Source: Propionibacteriaceae bacterium
GTDB taxonomy: Bacteria; Actinomycetota; Actinomycetes; Propionibacteriales; Propionibacteriaceae
Direction: 5' to 3'
Length of the DNA: 14,172 nucleotides
Assembly: GCA_003153855.1 (NCBI GenBank)
Contig: PMBM01000074.1
Coordinates: forward strand, 102,993-117,164
Both the position numbers and the translations under genes were made by a program. The first letter of the stretch is position 1. Every line of letters starts with the position of its first letter. This document shows, piece after piece, positions 1 to 6,431 of this stretch. The notes beneath the pieces are model-generated. The model was not told the DNA's origin, did no database searches, and saw only the letters and a list, made by a program, of their open reading frames with translations.

Positions 1-25
1 ATGAGACCGGATTCGGCTGTCAGAA

Positions 26-96
26 CGACCACAACTCCCGGTGAACGCGGGCGTAGGCACAAGGCCATCGCCAAACCGACAACAACTCCCGGCGAA
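26..96. repeat. Two near-identical 20-bp direct repeats, 51-bp period
   Basis: Two copies lie at 26-45 and 77-96. They share the core CAACTCCCGG followed by YGAA and match at 18 of 20 positions. They sit just beyond the stop codon of the AbiEi-like gene (its 3' end is at 101), so on the minus strand they form its 3' trailer. The window starts at base 1, so further copies could lie to the left. They are too long and too alike to be chance, but there are only two copies and no conserved spacer, so this is not a CRISPR array. The function is unknown. Confidence 0.6.
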
Positions 97-100
97 GTGG

Positions 101-1057
101 TCACCAACCGAGAGCCCGAGCGATGCGCTCGATGACGACAGCCGGGGTGAGCATGATCTCCTTCGCCAGCCAGCGGACGAAGCGGTATCCGAGGTCGCGC
201 AACACCTGTTCGCGCTCCTTCTCGAGTACGTACGCGGTCGCGGTGTCGTACTTGATCGCACCGTCGCACTCGCCGATGAGCTTGAGCTCCTCCCACAGGA
301 AGTCCGGGTACACCTTGCCGATCGGGGTACGGATCTCCGCCTGGAAACGGGGGGTCGGGAGTCCGGCCAGCTGGATGTGGCCGGCCGAGAGGGACTCGGC
401 GGCAGACTCGCGTGACGGGTTCATCGCTGACAGCGCTGGCGCCAGACGGCTAGCGCGCACTGTCGCGGCGGCCTGCTCCTGCAGCTCGAGGGCGGCGCGT
501 ACGAGTCGGGGATTCGCGTAGTCGTTGCGCCGGATCTGGTTCATCATCGACCCGAGGGTCAGACGAGCGGAGCTGTCGAGCAGCACCAGCGCCTCGGGCA
601 GGGAGAGGTCCGACGCGAGGTCGACCGCTGTCCGGACAGGCGAGGTCACTGGGTATCCCTCCTTGTCGCGCTGGACCTGTCCGGCGGGTAGCGATCCGGT
701 GTGGTGGACGACGGTGGCCGATCTCGTACTCTCAGCCGTCACGGGCAGCGTCACCGAGACCAGCCCGTCCTCCCAGCGGCCGAAGCCCGGGGTCGGCAGG
801 CCCAGGACCAAAGCTGCCGACTGATGGCTGATCACTGCCGTCGGGTGAACGGTCAGTTCGGCCCGTGCGGTGACGATGTGCTGGGACGCCGGATCGGCCG
901 GCCAGTCCGACGCCGCCAGGTACACACCACGCCTGACCTGTACCAGATCGCCGCACGCGAGACGCGTTCGCAGCATCCGAGCGCTCACGCCGGACGCGAG
1001 CAGATCCGCACGAGCGATGGGTTGGGTCGGGAGGGCCCATGGCGTGGGGGTACGCAT
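101..1057 (-). CDS. AbiEi-type antitoxin domain protein with C-terminal DUF559/Vsr-like nuclease fold
   Basis: This 318-aa protein has a winged-helix AbiEi-like N-terminus (about residues 8-55, including the 'VRRGVYLA' segment). A middle AbiEi_C-like part (60-160) carries 'PVTSPVRTAVDLA'. The C-terminal domain resembles DUF559/very-short-patch-repair endonucleases. Its motifs are Glu217/Glu221, the PDF at 251-253, then Glu263-x-Asp265-Gly and Lys269, ending in a helix with 'LRDLGYRFVRWL'. That matches a PD-(D/E)xK layout, so nuclease activity is possible but unproven. I chose ATG at 1057 because GAGAGG lies 8-13 bases upstream. A TTG at 1093 would add 12 residues with no clear ribosome site. 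No AbiEii-type nucleotidyltransferase toxin is adjacent, so an antitoxin role cannot be assumed. Such orphan genes are common in actinobacteria. The family is clear and the role is unknown. Confidence 0.8.
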   Translation of the reverse strand: MRTPTPWALPTQPIARADLLASGVSARMLRTRLACGDLVQVRRGVYLAASDWPADPASQHIVTARAELTVHPTAVISHQSAALVLGLPTPGFGRWEDGLVSVTLPVTAESTRSATVVHHTGSLPAGQVQRDKEGYPVTSPVRTAVDLASDLSLPEALVLLDSSARLTLGSMMNQIRRNDYANPRLVRAALELQEQAAATVRASRLAPALSAMNPSRESAAESLSAGHIQLAGLPTPRFQAEIRTPIGKVYPDFLWEELKLIGECDGAIKYDTATAYVLEKEREQVLRDLGYRFVRWLAKEIMLTPAVVIERIARALGW

Positions 1058-1120
1058 GGACGAAGCCTCTCGGCCAGCGACGACCGACCGCAAGCAACCC
1101 TGTGCATAACTCGTACGGCA

Positions 1121-1126
1121 TAGGCT
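1121..1126 (+). promoter_or_regulatory. Candidate -10 hexamer (TAGGCT) for the stress-protein gene
   Basis: TAGGCT fits the actinobacterial TAnnnT -10 consensus and would start transcription near 1133. That leaves about a 24-base leader carrying AAGGAG at 1147-1152 before the GTG at 1157. No convincing -35 is visible. The same CATAGGCTG string occurs at the promoter of the histidine phosphatase near 7923. The call rests on pattern only. Confidence 0.35.
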
Positions 1127-1156
1127 GGAAGAGAAAAAGGATCCGGAAGGAGCCTC

Positions 1157-1681
1157 GTGACTCAGGACCCATACGGTCGGCCGATGGCCACCAGTACACG
1201 CAACAGCAGGACCTCCAGCCTCTTCGACCTGGAGTACCCACGTTCTGTCGGTGTCTTCGACACGTACGTGGCGGCCGAGAAGGCCGTCGACTACCTTGCG
1301 GACAACGGCTTCCCCGTCGGGAACCTCGCGATCGTGGGCACGGACCTACGTACCGTGGAGCGGGTCCTCGCCCGCAAGACGTGGCGCACCGTGCTGATGC
1401 AGGGAGGAGCGCAGGGGCTGAGCACCGCGCTGATCCTGTTCCTCGTCCTGTGGCTGTTCATCCCGAGCGCGAACATCCTGGCGCTGCTGCTCGCGGCGGT
1501 CGTGTTCAGCGTGCTCGTCAGCACGGCGTTCGCGTCGATCGGCTACCTGATGAGCCGCGGCGAGCGCGACTTCACGTCGGTGCAGCAGACCGTGGCGACC
1601 CGCTACGAGGTGCTCTGCGAGCACAAGGTGGCCGAGCAGGCGCAGGAGCTGATCGCCGGGATGACGCCCGCGAACATCTAG
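1157..1681 (+). CDS. General stress protein, membrane-anchored (YflT/GSP17M-like domain)
   Basis: The protein has 174 residues. After a polar N-terminus of about 28 residues comes a short domain ('SVGVFDTYVAAEKAVDYLADNGF', roughly 30-70) typical of the heat-induced stress protein YflT / GSP17M family. Two hydrophobic helices follow (about 85-103 and 106-130) and then a hydrophilic tail. This order, a small alpha/beta domain plus a two-helix hairpin, is common in actinobacterial proteins annotated 'general stress protein'. The molecular role is not established. The GTG start has a strong AAGGAG four bases upstream. An in-frame ATG nine codons in is a weaker option because it lacks such a site. 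The gene is monocistronic and faces psd, whose stop lies 10 bases beyond its own. No catalytic residues are recognisable, so the cytoplasmic domain probably binds a partner or ligand (inference). Confidence 0.8.
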   Translation: MTQDPYGRPMATSTRNSRTSSLFDLEYPRSVGVFDTYVAAEKAVDYLADNGFPVGNLAIVGTDLRTVERVLARKTWRTVLMQGGAQGLSTALILFLVLWLFIPSANILALLLAAVVFSVLVSTAFASIGYLMSRGERDFTSVQQTVATRYEVLCEHKVAEQAQELIAGMTPANI

Positions 1682-1691
1682 CCCGCCTCGC

Positions 1692-2354
1692 TCAGCTGAG
1701 CACGGTCAGGACCGTCTCGCCGCCGACGGTTCGCTGGCCCAGCCGCGGCTGGATCACAGATCCCGTGGGCAGGTAGACCTCGACGCGGGACCCGAACCGG
1801 ACGAGGGCGTACGTCTGTCCGAGCTCCACGTCCTGGCCGGCCTCCACGTCGCATGTGATGCGGCCCGCGAGGTTGGCCGGGGTCTGTACGAGGCCGATCG
1901 CCACGGTGTCGGGCGCCTCGATGAGGACTGCCGAGCCGTCCTCGGAGACGGCCGCGATGCGACCCGCCACGGGGGCCCTGTGAACGTACGGGTCGAGCGC
2001 CGACGCCTTGATCGTCACCCGGGGCAGCAGGGCGTCCTCGAGACCGAGGTCCTCCGGTGGTACGGCCTCGTCGATGTCCCAGACGACCCCGTCGACCGGT
2101 GCGACCACCGCGCCCTCGAGCGCCGGGGGCACACGCTTCGGCTCCCGGAAGCACAGTGCCAGCGCGCCCGCGGCCACGAGCGAGGCGCTTCGTGACCAGC
2201 CGTGGCGCCAGCCGAACAGCCCGAACGTCAGTGCCCCGGCCACGAACGGTCGGCCTGCGCTGTGCATCGGTGGGACGGCGTCCTTGACCAGCCCCCAGAG
2301 GTGCCGGGGGATCGGTGCTATCTGCGAGCCGGTGAGGACGTGACGTCTGGCCAT
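1692..2354 (-). CDS. psd: Phosphatidylserine decarboxylase family proenzyme, divergent
   Basis: Psd enzymes convert phosphatidylserine to phosphatidylethanolamine using a pyruvoyl group made by self-cleavage at Gly-Ser. This 220-aa protein has a hydrophobic N-terminal stretch (about 37-68), 'CFREPKRVPP' (68-77, the usual FFRDP box) and 'APVDG' (85-89, normally SPADG/APADG with the triad Asp). 'VRFGSRVEVYLP' (185-196) contains the cleavage pair Gly188-Ser189, and a GQR...GETVL tail follows. This is the short actinobacterial/archaeal type. Two features are unusual: the normal D-V-H-V-x-R box reads D-P-Y-V-H-R (121-126), so the expected catalytic His is Tyr123, and the asparagine-rich 'NER' substrate segment is missing. 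The gene starts 13 bases after the trpB-like stop and is probably cotranscribed. No pssA is visible here. Membership of the family is firm; activity on phosphatidylserine is uncertain. Confidence 0.85.
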   Translation of the reverse strand: MARRHVLTGSQIAPIPRHLWGLVKDAVPPMHSAGRPFVAGALTFGLFGWRHGWSRSASLVAAGALALCFREPKRVPPALEGAVVAPVDGVVWDIDEAVPPEDLGLEDALLPRVTIKASALDPYVHRAPVAGRIAAVSEDGSAVLIEAPDTVAIGLVQTPANLAGRITCDVEAGQDVELGQTYALVRFGSRVEVYLPTGSVIQPRLGQRTVGGETVLTVLS

Positions 2355-2367
2355 GGTGCGAACCTAC

Positions 2368-3681
2368 TCAGGAATCAGCCATCCGCCCGGCCAGGAACTC
2401 CTGGTAGGCCGGAAGGTCGAGCTGACCGGAGCCGGAGACGCCGATGAGGATCACCGGCGAGGTGCCCTCCTCGGTCGCCTTGCGCGCCTCGCGGACGGCA
2501 CCGGCGATCGCGTGGTTCGACTCGGACGCCGGCACGATGCCCTCGGCGCGGGCGAACATCACGCCCGCCTCGAAGGACTCGAGCTGGCCGATCGCCACGG
2601 CGTCGATCATGCCCTCGTGGTAGAGGTGAGAGATCAGCGGCGCCATGCCGTGGTAGCGCAGGCCGCCGGCGTGGACCGGGTCCGGCACGAAGTCGGCGCC
2701 CAGCGTGTACATCTTCAGCAGCGGCGTCATGCCTGACGTGTCGCCGAAGTCGTAGCGGTACTCGCCCTGCGTGAGCGACGGGGCCGCCTTCGGCTCGCAC
2801 GCGACGATGTGGACCGCGGCGCGGCCCTCGAGGTTCTCCCGTACGTACGGGATCGCGATGCCGCCGAGGTTCGAGCCGCCACCGGCGCACGCGAACAGGT
2901 GGTCGGGGGCCGTCTCGCCGAACATCGCCATCTGCTTGATGGACTCCTGGCCGATGACCGTCTGGTGCAGCAGCACGTGGTTGAGCACCGAGCCGAGCGA
3001 GTAGTTCGTGTCCGACGACATCGCGGCCACCTCGACGGCCTCCGAGATCGCCATGCCGAGCGAGCCCGGGGTGTCAGGGAACCTCTTGCGCAGCTCGCGG
3101 CCGGCGTTGGTCAGGTCCGACGGAGACGAGTGCACGGTCGCGCCGAACGTCTCCATGAGGACGTGACGGTACGGCTTCGAGTCGTACGTGCTCCGCACCT
3201 GGAACACCTCGCACTCCAGGCCGAACGCCTGCGTGGCGAAGGCGAGCGCGGAGCCCCACTGGCCTGCGCCGGTCTCGGTGGAGAGCTTCTTGACGCCCGC
3301 CTGCGCGTTCGCGTACGCCTGCGCGACGGCGGAGTTCGTCTTGTGGCTGCCGACCGGCGACGCGCCCTCGTACTTGTAGTAGATCCGTGCGGTCGTGCCC
3401 AGCGCCTTCTCCAGGCGGCGGGCGCGGGAGAGCGGGGACGGACGCCACAGGCGCAGCAGGTCGCGTACCGGACCGGGGATCTCGATCCAGCGCTCCGTCG
3501 ACACCTCCTGCTCGATGAGGGCCATCGGGAACAGGGGCGCGAGGTCGGCTGCCTGCAAGGGCTCCTTCGTGCCCGGGTGCAGCGGCGGCGGCGGTGCCGT
3601 GGGCAGGTCGGGGACGATGTTGTACCAGTGCGTCGGGATGTCCGACTCAGGGAGGACGGCGTGCGTCAGTTCGGTGGTCAC
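2368..3681 (-). CDS. trpB2: TrpB2-type tryptophan synthase beta chain-like PLP enzyme
   Basis: This 437-aa fold-type II PLP enzyme condenses indole with a serine-type donor to give tryptophan. The PLP lysine is Lys114 in 'GSHKTNSA' (111-118), the catalytic Glu region is 'ETGAGQWG' (136-143), the phosphate-binding loop is 'AGGGSN' (266-271), 'ESNHA' lies at 387-391 and the pyridine-nitrogen serine region is 'SGSG' (416-419). The long N-terminal extension ('[13 protein letters not shown]') and QWG instead of QHG mark the TrpB2 rather than the TrpB1 subfamily. TrpB2 enzymes usually work without a normal TrpA partner, and some archaeal members prefer O-phosphoserine. No trpA, trpC or trpE lies nearby, so this is outside a trp operon. 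The start is GTG at 3681 without a clear ribosome site but with a -10-like TAGCGT 8 bases upstream, suggesting a leaderless mRNA. The psd gene follows by 13 bases. Confidence 0.9.
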   Translation of the reverse strand: MTTELTHAVLPESDIPTHWYNIVPDLPTAPPPPLHPGTKEPLQAADLAPLFPMALIEQEVSTERWIEIPGPVRDLLRLWRPSPLSRARRLEKALGTTARIYYKYEGASPVGSHKTNSAVAQAYANAQAGVKKLSTETGAGQWGSALAFATQAFGLECEVFQVRSTYDSKPYRHVLMETFGATVHSSPSDLTNAGRELRKRFPDTPGSLGMAISEAVEVAAMSSDTNYSLGSVLNHVLLHQTVIGQESIKQMAMFGETAPDHLFACAGGGSNLGGIAIPYVRENLEGRAAVHIVACEPKAAPSLTQGEYRYDFGDTSGMTPLLKMYTLGADFVPDPVHAGGLRYHGMAPLISHLYHEGMIDAVAIGQLESFEAGVMFARAEGIVPASESNHAIAGAVREARKATEEGTSPVILIGVSGSGQLDLPAYQEFLAGRMADS

Positions 3682-3689
3682 GAACTCGT

Positions 3690-3695
3690 ACGCTA
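3690..3695 (-). promoter_or_regulatory. Candidate -10 hexamer (TAGCGT) for trpB2-psd, near-leaderless
   Basis: On the minus strand TAGCGT ends 8 bases before the GTG start of trpB2. Transcription would begin at or within a base or two of the start codon. No purine-rich ribosome site is present. The divergent pdxH promoter is about 55 bases away in the same 80-bp intergenic space. Confidence 0.4.
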
Positions 3696-3743
3696 GCGGC
3701 CTCGGACCACGCTCCGCAGTGCTGGTCTCAGGCTGGACGCGAT

Positions 3744-3758
3744 CGCACGTATTGTGCG
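3744..3758 (+). promoter_or_regulatory. pdxH promoter: -10 TATTGT (3750-3755) inside a CGCAC-N5-GTGCG dyad
   Basis: TATTGT at 3750-3755 fits TAnnnT and places the start site at about 3762, exactly on a GTG codon. The hexamer lies inside a perfect 5-bp-arm inverted repeat (CGCAC 3744-3748, GTGCG 3754-3758). A repressor bound to that dyad would block the promoter. The arms are short, so the dyad could be chance. No -35 consensus is visible. Confidence 0.4.
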
Positions 3759-3761
3759 GTG

Positions 3762-4394
3762 GTGGACCTCTCGAACCTGCGCAAGAGCTATGAGATCGGC
3801 AGCCTCGACGAGGCCGATGCCGGGAACGCCCCGCTGGAGCTGTTCCACCGCTGGCTGGACCATGCAGTGGCGGCCAAGGTGCCCGAGCCGAATGCCATGA
3901 CGCTTGCCACGGTCGATACGGGCGGCCGCCCGTCCACCCGCGTCGTCCTCATCAAGTACGCCGACGAGCGAGGGTTGGTGTTCTTCACCAACTACGACAG
4001 TCGCAAGGGCCACGAGCTTGCGGCGAACCCGCACGCGGCGCTGCAGTTCCACTGGGTGGAGCTCGAGCGGGTCGTACGGGTCGAGGGGATCGTCGAGAAG
4101 ACCTCCGCGGAGGAGTCCGACGCCTACTTCGTGACCCGCCCGCTCGACTCGAGGCTCGGCGCCTGGGCATCCCCGCAGAGCCAGGTGATCAGCTCCCGCG
4201 CCGTGCTGGTCGCCAACGCTGCCAAGGCGTCTGCGCGGTTCGGCCTCAACCCACCGCGCCCTGGCCACTGGGGCGGCTACCGACTGGTGCCGGACGCCTG
4301 GGAGTTCTGGCAGGGCCGCAAGAGCCGACTCCACGACCGGGTCCGCTTCCGGCTCGTCGACGGGACCTGGCGCAAGGAACGGCTGGCCCCCTAG
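3762..4394 (+). CDS. pdxH: Pyridoxamine/pyridoxine 5'-phosphate oxidase
   Basis: This FMN enzyme oxidises pyridoxine or pyridoxamine 5'-phosphate to pyridoxal 5'-phosphate, using O2, in the cytoplasm. The 210-aa length is normal for the family. The FMN-binding core carries 'RVVLIK' (60-65), '[10 protein letters not shown]' (74-83) and 'LERVVRVEG' (101-109). The C-terminal PNPOx signature runs '[10 protein letters not shown]' (166-175) and '[13 protein letters not shown]' (181-193), which supplies substrate-phosphate and FMN contacts. The start is one of two adjacent GTG codons (3759 or 3762). I chose 3762 because the -10 TATTGT ends six bases earlier, which implies a leaderless transcript. 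The reading frame stays open for 165 bases upstream, but that stretch overlaps the trpB2 promoter and lacks family similarity. The gene diverges from trpB2, a PLP-dependent enzyme, and converges on the patatin gene with a 22-bp gap. Confidence 0.95.
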   Translation: MDLSNLRKSYEIGSLDEADAGNAPLELFHRWLDHAVAAKVPEPNAMTLATVDTGGRPSTRVVLIKYADERGLVFFTNYDSRKGHELAANPHAALQFHWVELERVVRVEGIVEKTSAEESDAYFVTRPLDSRLGAWASPQSQVISSRAVLVANAAKASARFGLNPPRPGHWGGYRLVPDAWEFWQGRKSRLHDRVRFRLVDGTWRKERLAP

Positions 4395-4416
4395 ACAGTC
4401 CTAGGGCTTGACCACG

Positions 4417-5409
4417 CTAGGTGAGGGCCGGTAGGTCCTGCGGAACCTCATCGCCGACCGCCTCGTCGCCGAAGGCATCGTCGAGCGCTGCCTCGGTGAG
4501 GGCCCGGCCCAGCTCGACCTGCTCGGCGGCCCTGTGGAAGTCCATCGTCTTGATCGAGTCGCCGGCGACTGTCACGAGGACGTCCGGAGGCAGGGCGGCG
4601 AGCCGGTAGCGGGTGATCAGCGACTCCATGGCGTCGAGCGACATCCAGGTGACGTCGGCGATGCTGAGCCCGGCTGGCGGCGGGTCGTACAGGGGATGGT
4701 CCGTCGCTTCATCCGACCGCGAGAACCGGGACAGGATCGAGGTGATGAAGTCGTTCTCCCAGACGCCCGCTGCGCTGCGACGGAACCGGTCGAGCCACTC
4801 GTGGGGCGGACGCTGGGCGGCCGACTCGCGCATGGGCGACGAACCGACGTGGTGGTTCTTCTCACCGCTCAGGTTGATCGCCATCGTGAAGTCGGCGTCG
4901 ACGCCCATGACGGGCTCCATCGGTACGGGGTTGAGCACGCCGCCGTCGACGAGCAGGCGGCCGTTCACCATGATCGGCGTGATCATCGCGGGGATGGCGA
5001 TCGACGCCCTGATCGCTGTCTCCAGCGGACCGCTCGTGAACCACACCTCGCGACGGGCGCCGAGGTCAGTGGCCACCGCGGTGTACGGGATCGGCAGGTC
5101 CTCGATCATGACGCCGTCGAGGTAGTCGGTCATGCGGGCGAGCACGCGCTCGAGCCGCATGACGCCAGCGCCGTTGAGCGACACGTCGAGGAGCCGCAGG
5201 ACGTCCCGCTGGTTCAGCGTGGTGACCCAGTCGGTGTACGCGGCCAGCTTCCCTGCCGCGTGGAGCCCTCCGACGAGCGCGCCCATCGAGCTGCCGGCCA
5301 CCGCCACGACCTCGTACCCGCGTTCCGTCAGGACGTCGATCGCGCCGATGTGCGCATATCCCCGTGCGCCCCCGGAACCCAGGGCGAGTGCGACTCGCTT
5401 GCCTACCAT
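4417..5409 (-). CDS. Patatin-like phospholipase (RssA/NTE type)
   Basis: This 330-aa serine-Asp dyad hydrolase probably cleaves membrane phospholipids or other acyl esters. The oxyanion loop is 'GSGGARG' (11-17), the nucleophile elbow is 'GSSMG' (39-43, Ser41) and the dyad aspartate is in 'DGG' (155-157). This spacing matches the bacterial RssA/NTE patatin group. The C-terminal 130 residues, including a Pro-rich 'DPPP' segment and an acidic tail, are outside the core. No signal peptide is seen. The start at ATG 5409 directly precedes the conserved 'VGKRVALALGSGGARG'; the frame is open further upstream but without similarity. AATAAT ends 6 bases before the ATG and no real ribosome site is present, so the mRNA may be leaderless. 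It is separated from the upstream DUF2891 gene by 41 bases and probably has its own promoter. Substrate unknown. Confidence 0.9.
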   Translation of the reverse strand: MVGKRVALALGSGGARGYAHIGAIDVLTERGYEVVAVAGSSMGALVGGLHAAGKLAAYTDWVTTLNQRDVLRLLDVSLNGAGVMRLERVLARMTDYLDGVMIEDLPIPYTAVATDLGARREVWFTSGPLETAIRASIAIPAMITPIMVNGRLLVDGGVLNPVPMEPVMGVDADFTMAINLSGEKNHHVGSSPMRESAAQRPPHEWLDRFRRSAAGVWENDFITSILSRFSRSDEATDHPLYDPPPAGLSIADVTWMSLDAMESLITRYRLAALPPDVLVTVAGDSIKTMDFHRAAEQVELGRALTEAALDDAFGDEAVGDEVPQDLPALT

Positions 5410-5415
5410 GCCCCC

Positions 5416-5421
5416 ATTATT
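5416..5421 (-). promoter_or_regulatory. Candidate -10 (AATAAT) for the patatin gene
   Basis: On the minus strand AATAAT, preceded by TGTG, ends 6 bases before the ATG at 5409. This is the most AT-rich spot in the 41-bp gap after the DUF2891 stop. The hexamer lacks the first T of TAnnnT, so the call is weaker than the others. Confidence 0.3.
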
Positions 5422-5450
5422 CACAGGGGTGGTCGGCGGCTCGCCAGCGG

Positions 5451-6431
5451 TTACCTGAAGGCGAGCACGGCGTAGGCGCCGAGCCAGTGCTCGGCCATCC
5501 ACGCCTGGTCGCTCAACGCGGCATCAGCAGCTTGCTCGTGCGCCCTCAGGCTGGCCTCGAACACCCTCCGCTGGGACGCGCTCGCGAACGGCAGGAGCCG
5601 GCGCAGGCCACGGATGCGGTAGAGGTTGAGCCCGTGCAGGTGTGCGCCCTGGCCGTCCTGAGGGTCGGTGATGGCAGCGGGCACGAGGAAGGTCTCGGGG
5701 AACTCCGCGGGCGCGAAGCCAGCCCACCACGGGCCGAACTCGCTCGAGTCGAGCACCTCCGACATGAGCAGCGCCTCGGCGAAGAACGGTGACAGGAAGT
5801 CCGAGCCGGACGGCTCGTACCGGACCGGGAAGTCCGTGTCGTCGCCGAAGTACGCACGGGCGGCCTTGTCGATGGCCTGTCGCGACCCGGCGTCGGGCCA
5901 GGCGAGTGCCCTGGACAGGCTGAACGCCGTGTTGCCGTGGGTGCCGGAGCGATCCGGGTACCTCAGGCGAGGGAGCCATGCGAGCAGCGCACGTGACAGG
6001 TGCTCAGCGAGAGGACGTACGGCCGTTGCCCAGCGGATCGCGTCCGGGTCGCCGGTCGCCGCCCAGTCCTCGAGCTCGCCGGCGAGCTGAAGGCCCCAGC
6101 CCCAGCCGTACGGGCGCTCCCAGTCGGGGTGCGCCGCGAGGTAGGCCACCTCGGCGGCGATGTTGGACGCGCTGAGGTGGGTGTCGATGACGGCCCGGAT
6201 CTCGTCGGCGGGCACGTCGTCGGGCTGGAAGCGCAGCAGGACGATCAACGCCCAGTGCATCTCTACTGCGGAGTGCCAGTCGAAGCAGCCGTAGAAGGCC
6301 GGGTGCGCGCCGCGAGGCGTGACCTGGTCGGACTCGTCGTTCATGACGTGGCGAGGGGCGTTCGGGTACTCGTGCTGGACCGCGGCGAGGAGCGTTGCCG
6401 CGCCCTCGGCGACCGTGCGAAGGGTGCTCAC
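5451..6431 (-). CDS. DUF2891 family protein
   Basis: The protein has 326 residues and no signal peptide or membrane segment. It is rich in Trp, His and aromatic residues and predicted mostly helical. Conserved-looking blocks are 'CFDWHSAVEMHW' (49-60), 'RPYGWGWGLQLAGEL' (106-120), 'GTHGNTAF' (163-170), 'PSGSDFLSP' (207-215), 'HLHGLNLYR' (264-272) and 'EHWLGAYAV' (314-322). These fit the DUF2891 family, whose function is unknown; the spread of His, Trp and Asp residues around helices resembles an alpha/alpha-toroid enzyme (inference). Translation starts at GTG 6431, whose GTGA overlaps the pepP stop by four bases. That overlap fixes the start and implies translational coupling. Coupling to an aminopeptidase P may hint at a shared peptide or small-molecule substrate. 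The stop is TAA at 5451. Confidence 0.85.
   Translation of the reverse strand: MSTLRTVAEGAATLLAAVQHEYPNAPRHVMNDESDQVTPRGAHPAFYGCFDWHSAVEMHWALIVLLRFQPDDVPADEIRAVIDTHLSASNIAAEVAYLAAHPDWERPYGWGWGLQLAGELEDWAATGDPDAIRWATAVRPLAEHLSRALLAWLPRLRYPDRSGTHGNTAFSLSRALAWPDAGSRQAIDKAARAYFGDDTDFPVRYEPSGSDFLSPFFAEALLMSEVLDSSEFGPWWAGFAPAEFPETFLVPAAITDPQDGQGAHLHGLNLYRIRGLRRLLPFASASQRRVFEASLRAHEQAADAALSDQAWMAEHWLGAYAVLAFR

Noticed and set aside
1101..1109. DnaA-box-like TGTGCATAA (minus strand TTATGCACA, one mismatch)
   Set aside because: It is a single box with no cluster, AT-rich zone or dnaA/dnaN nearby, so not an origin.
1691..1700. Perfect palindrome CTCAGCTGAG at the stress-protein/psd junction
   Set aside because: It has no loop or T-run, and lies partly in the psd stop; likely chance.
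2809..3696. Plus-strand open frame of 295 codons opposite trpB2
   Set aside because: Composition is Arg/Val/Leu-rich with no motif and the opposite strand encodes a clear enzyme; shadow.
3594..3761. Extended N-terminus for pdxH
   Set aside because: It would overlap the divergent promoter region and start of trpB2 and has no family similarity.
4400..4421. CCTAG...CTAGG inverted repeat between pdxH and patatin
   Set aside because: Arms of 5 bp are too short and no T-run follows; not supportable as a terminator.
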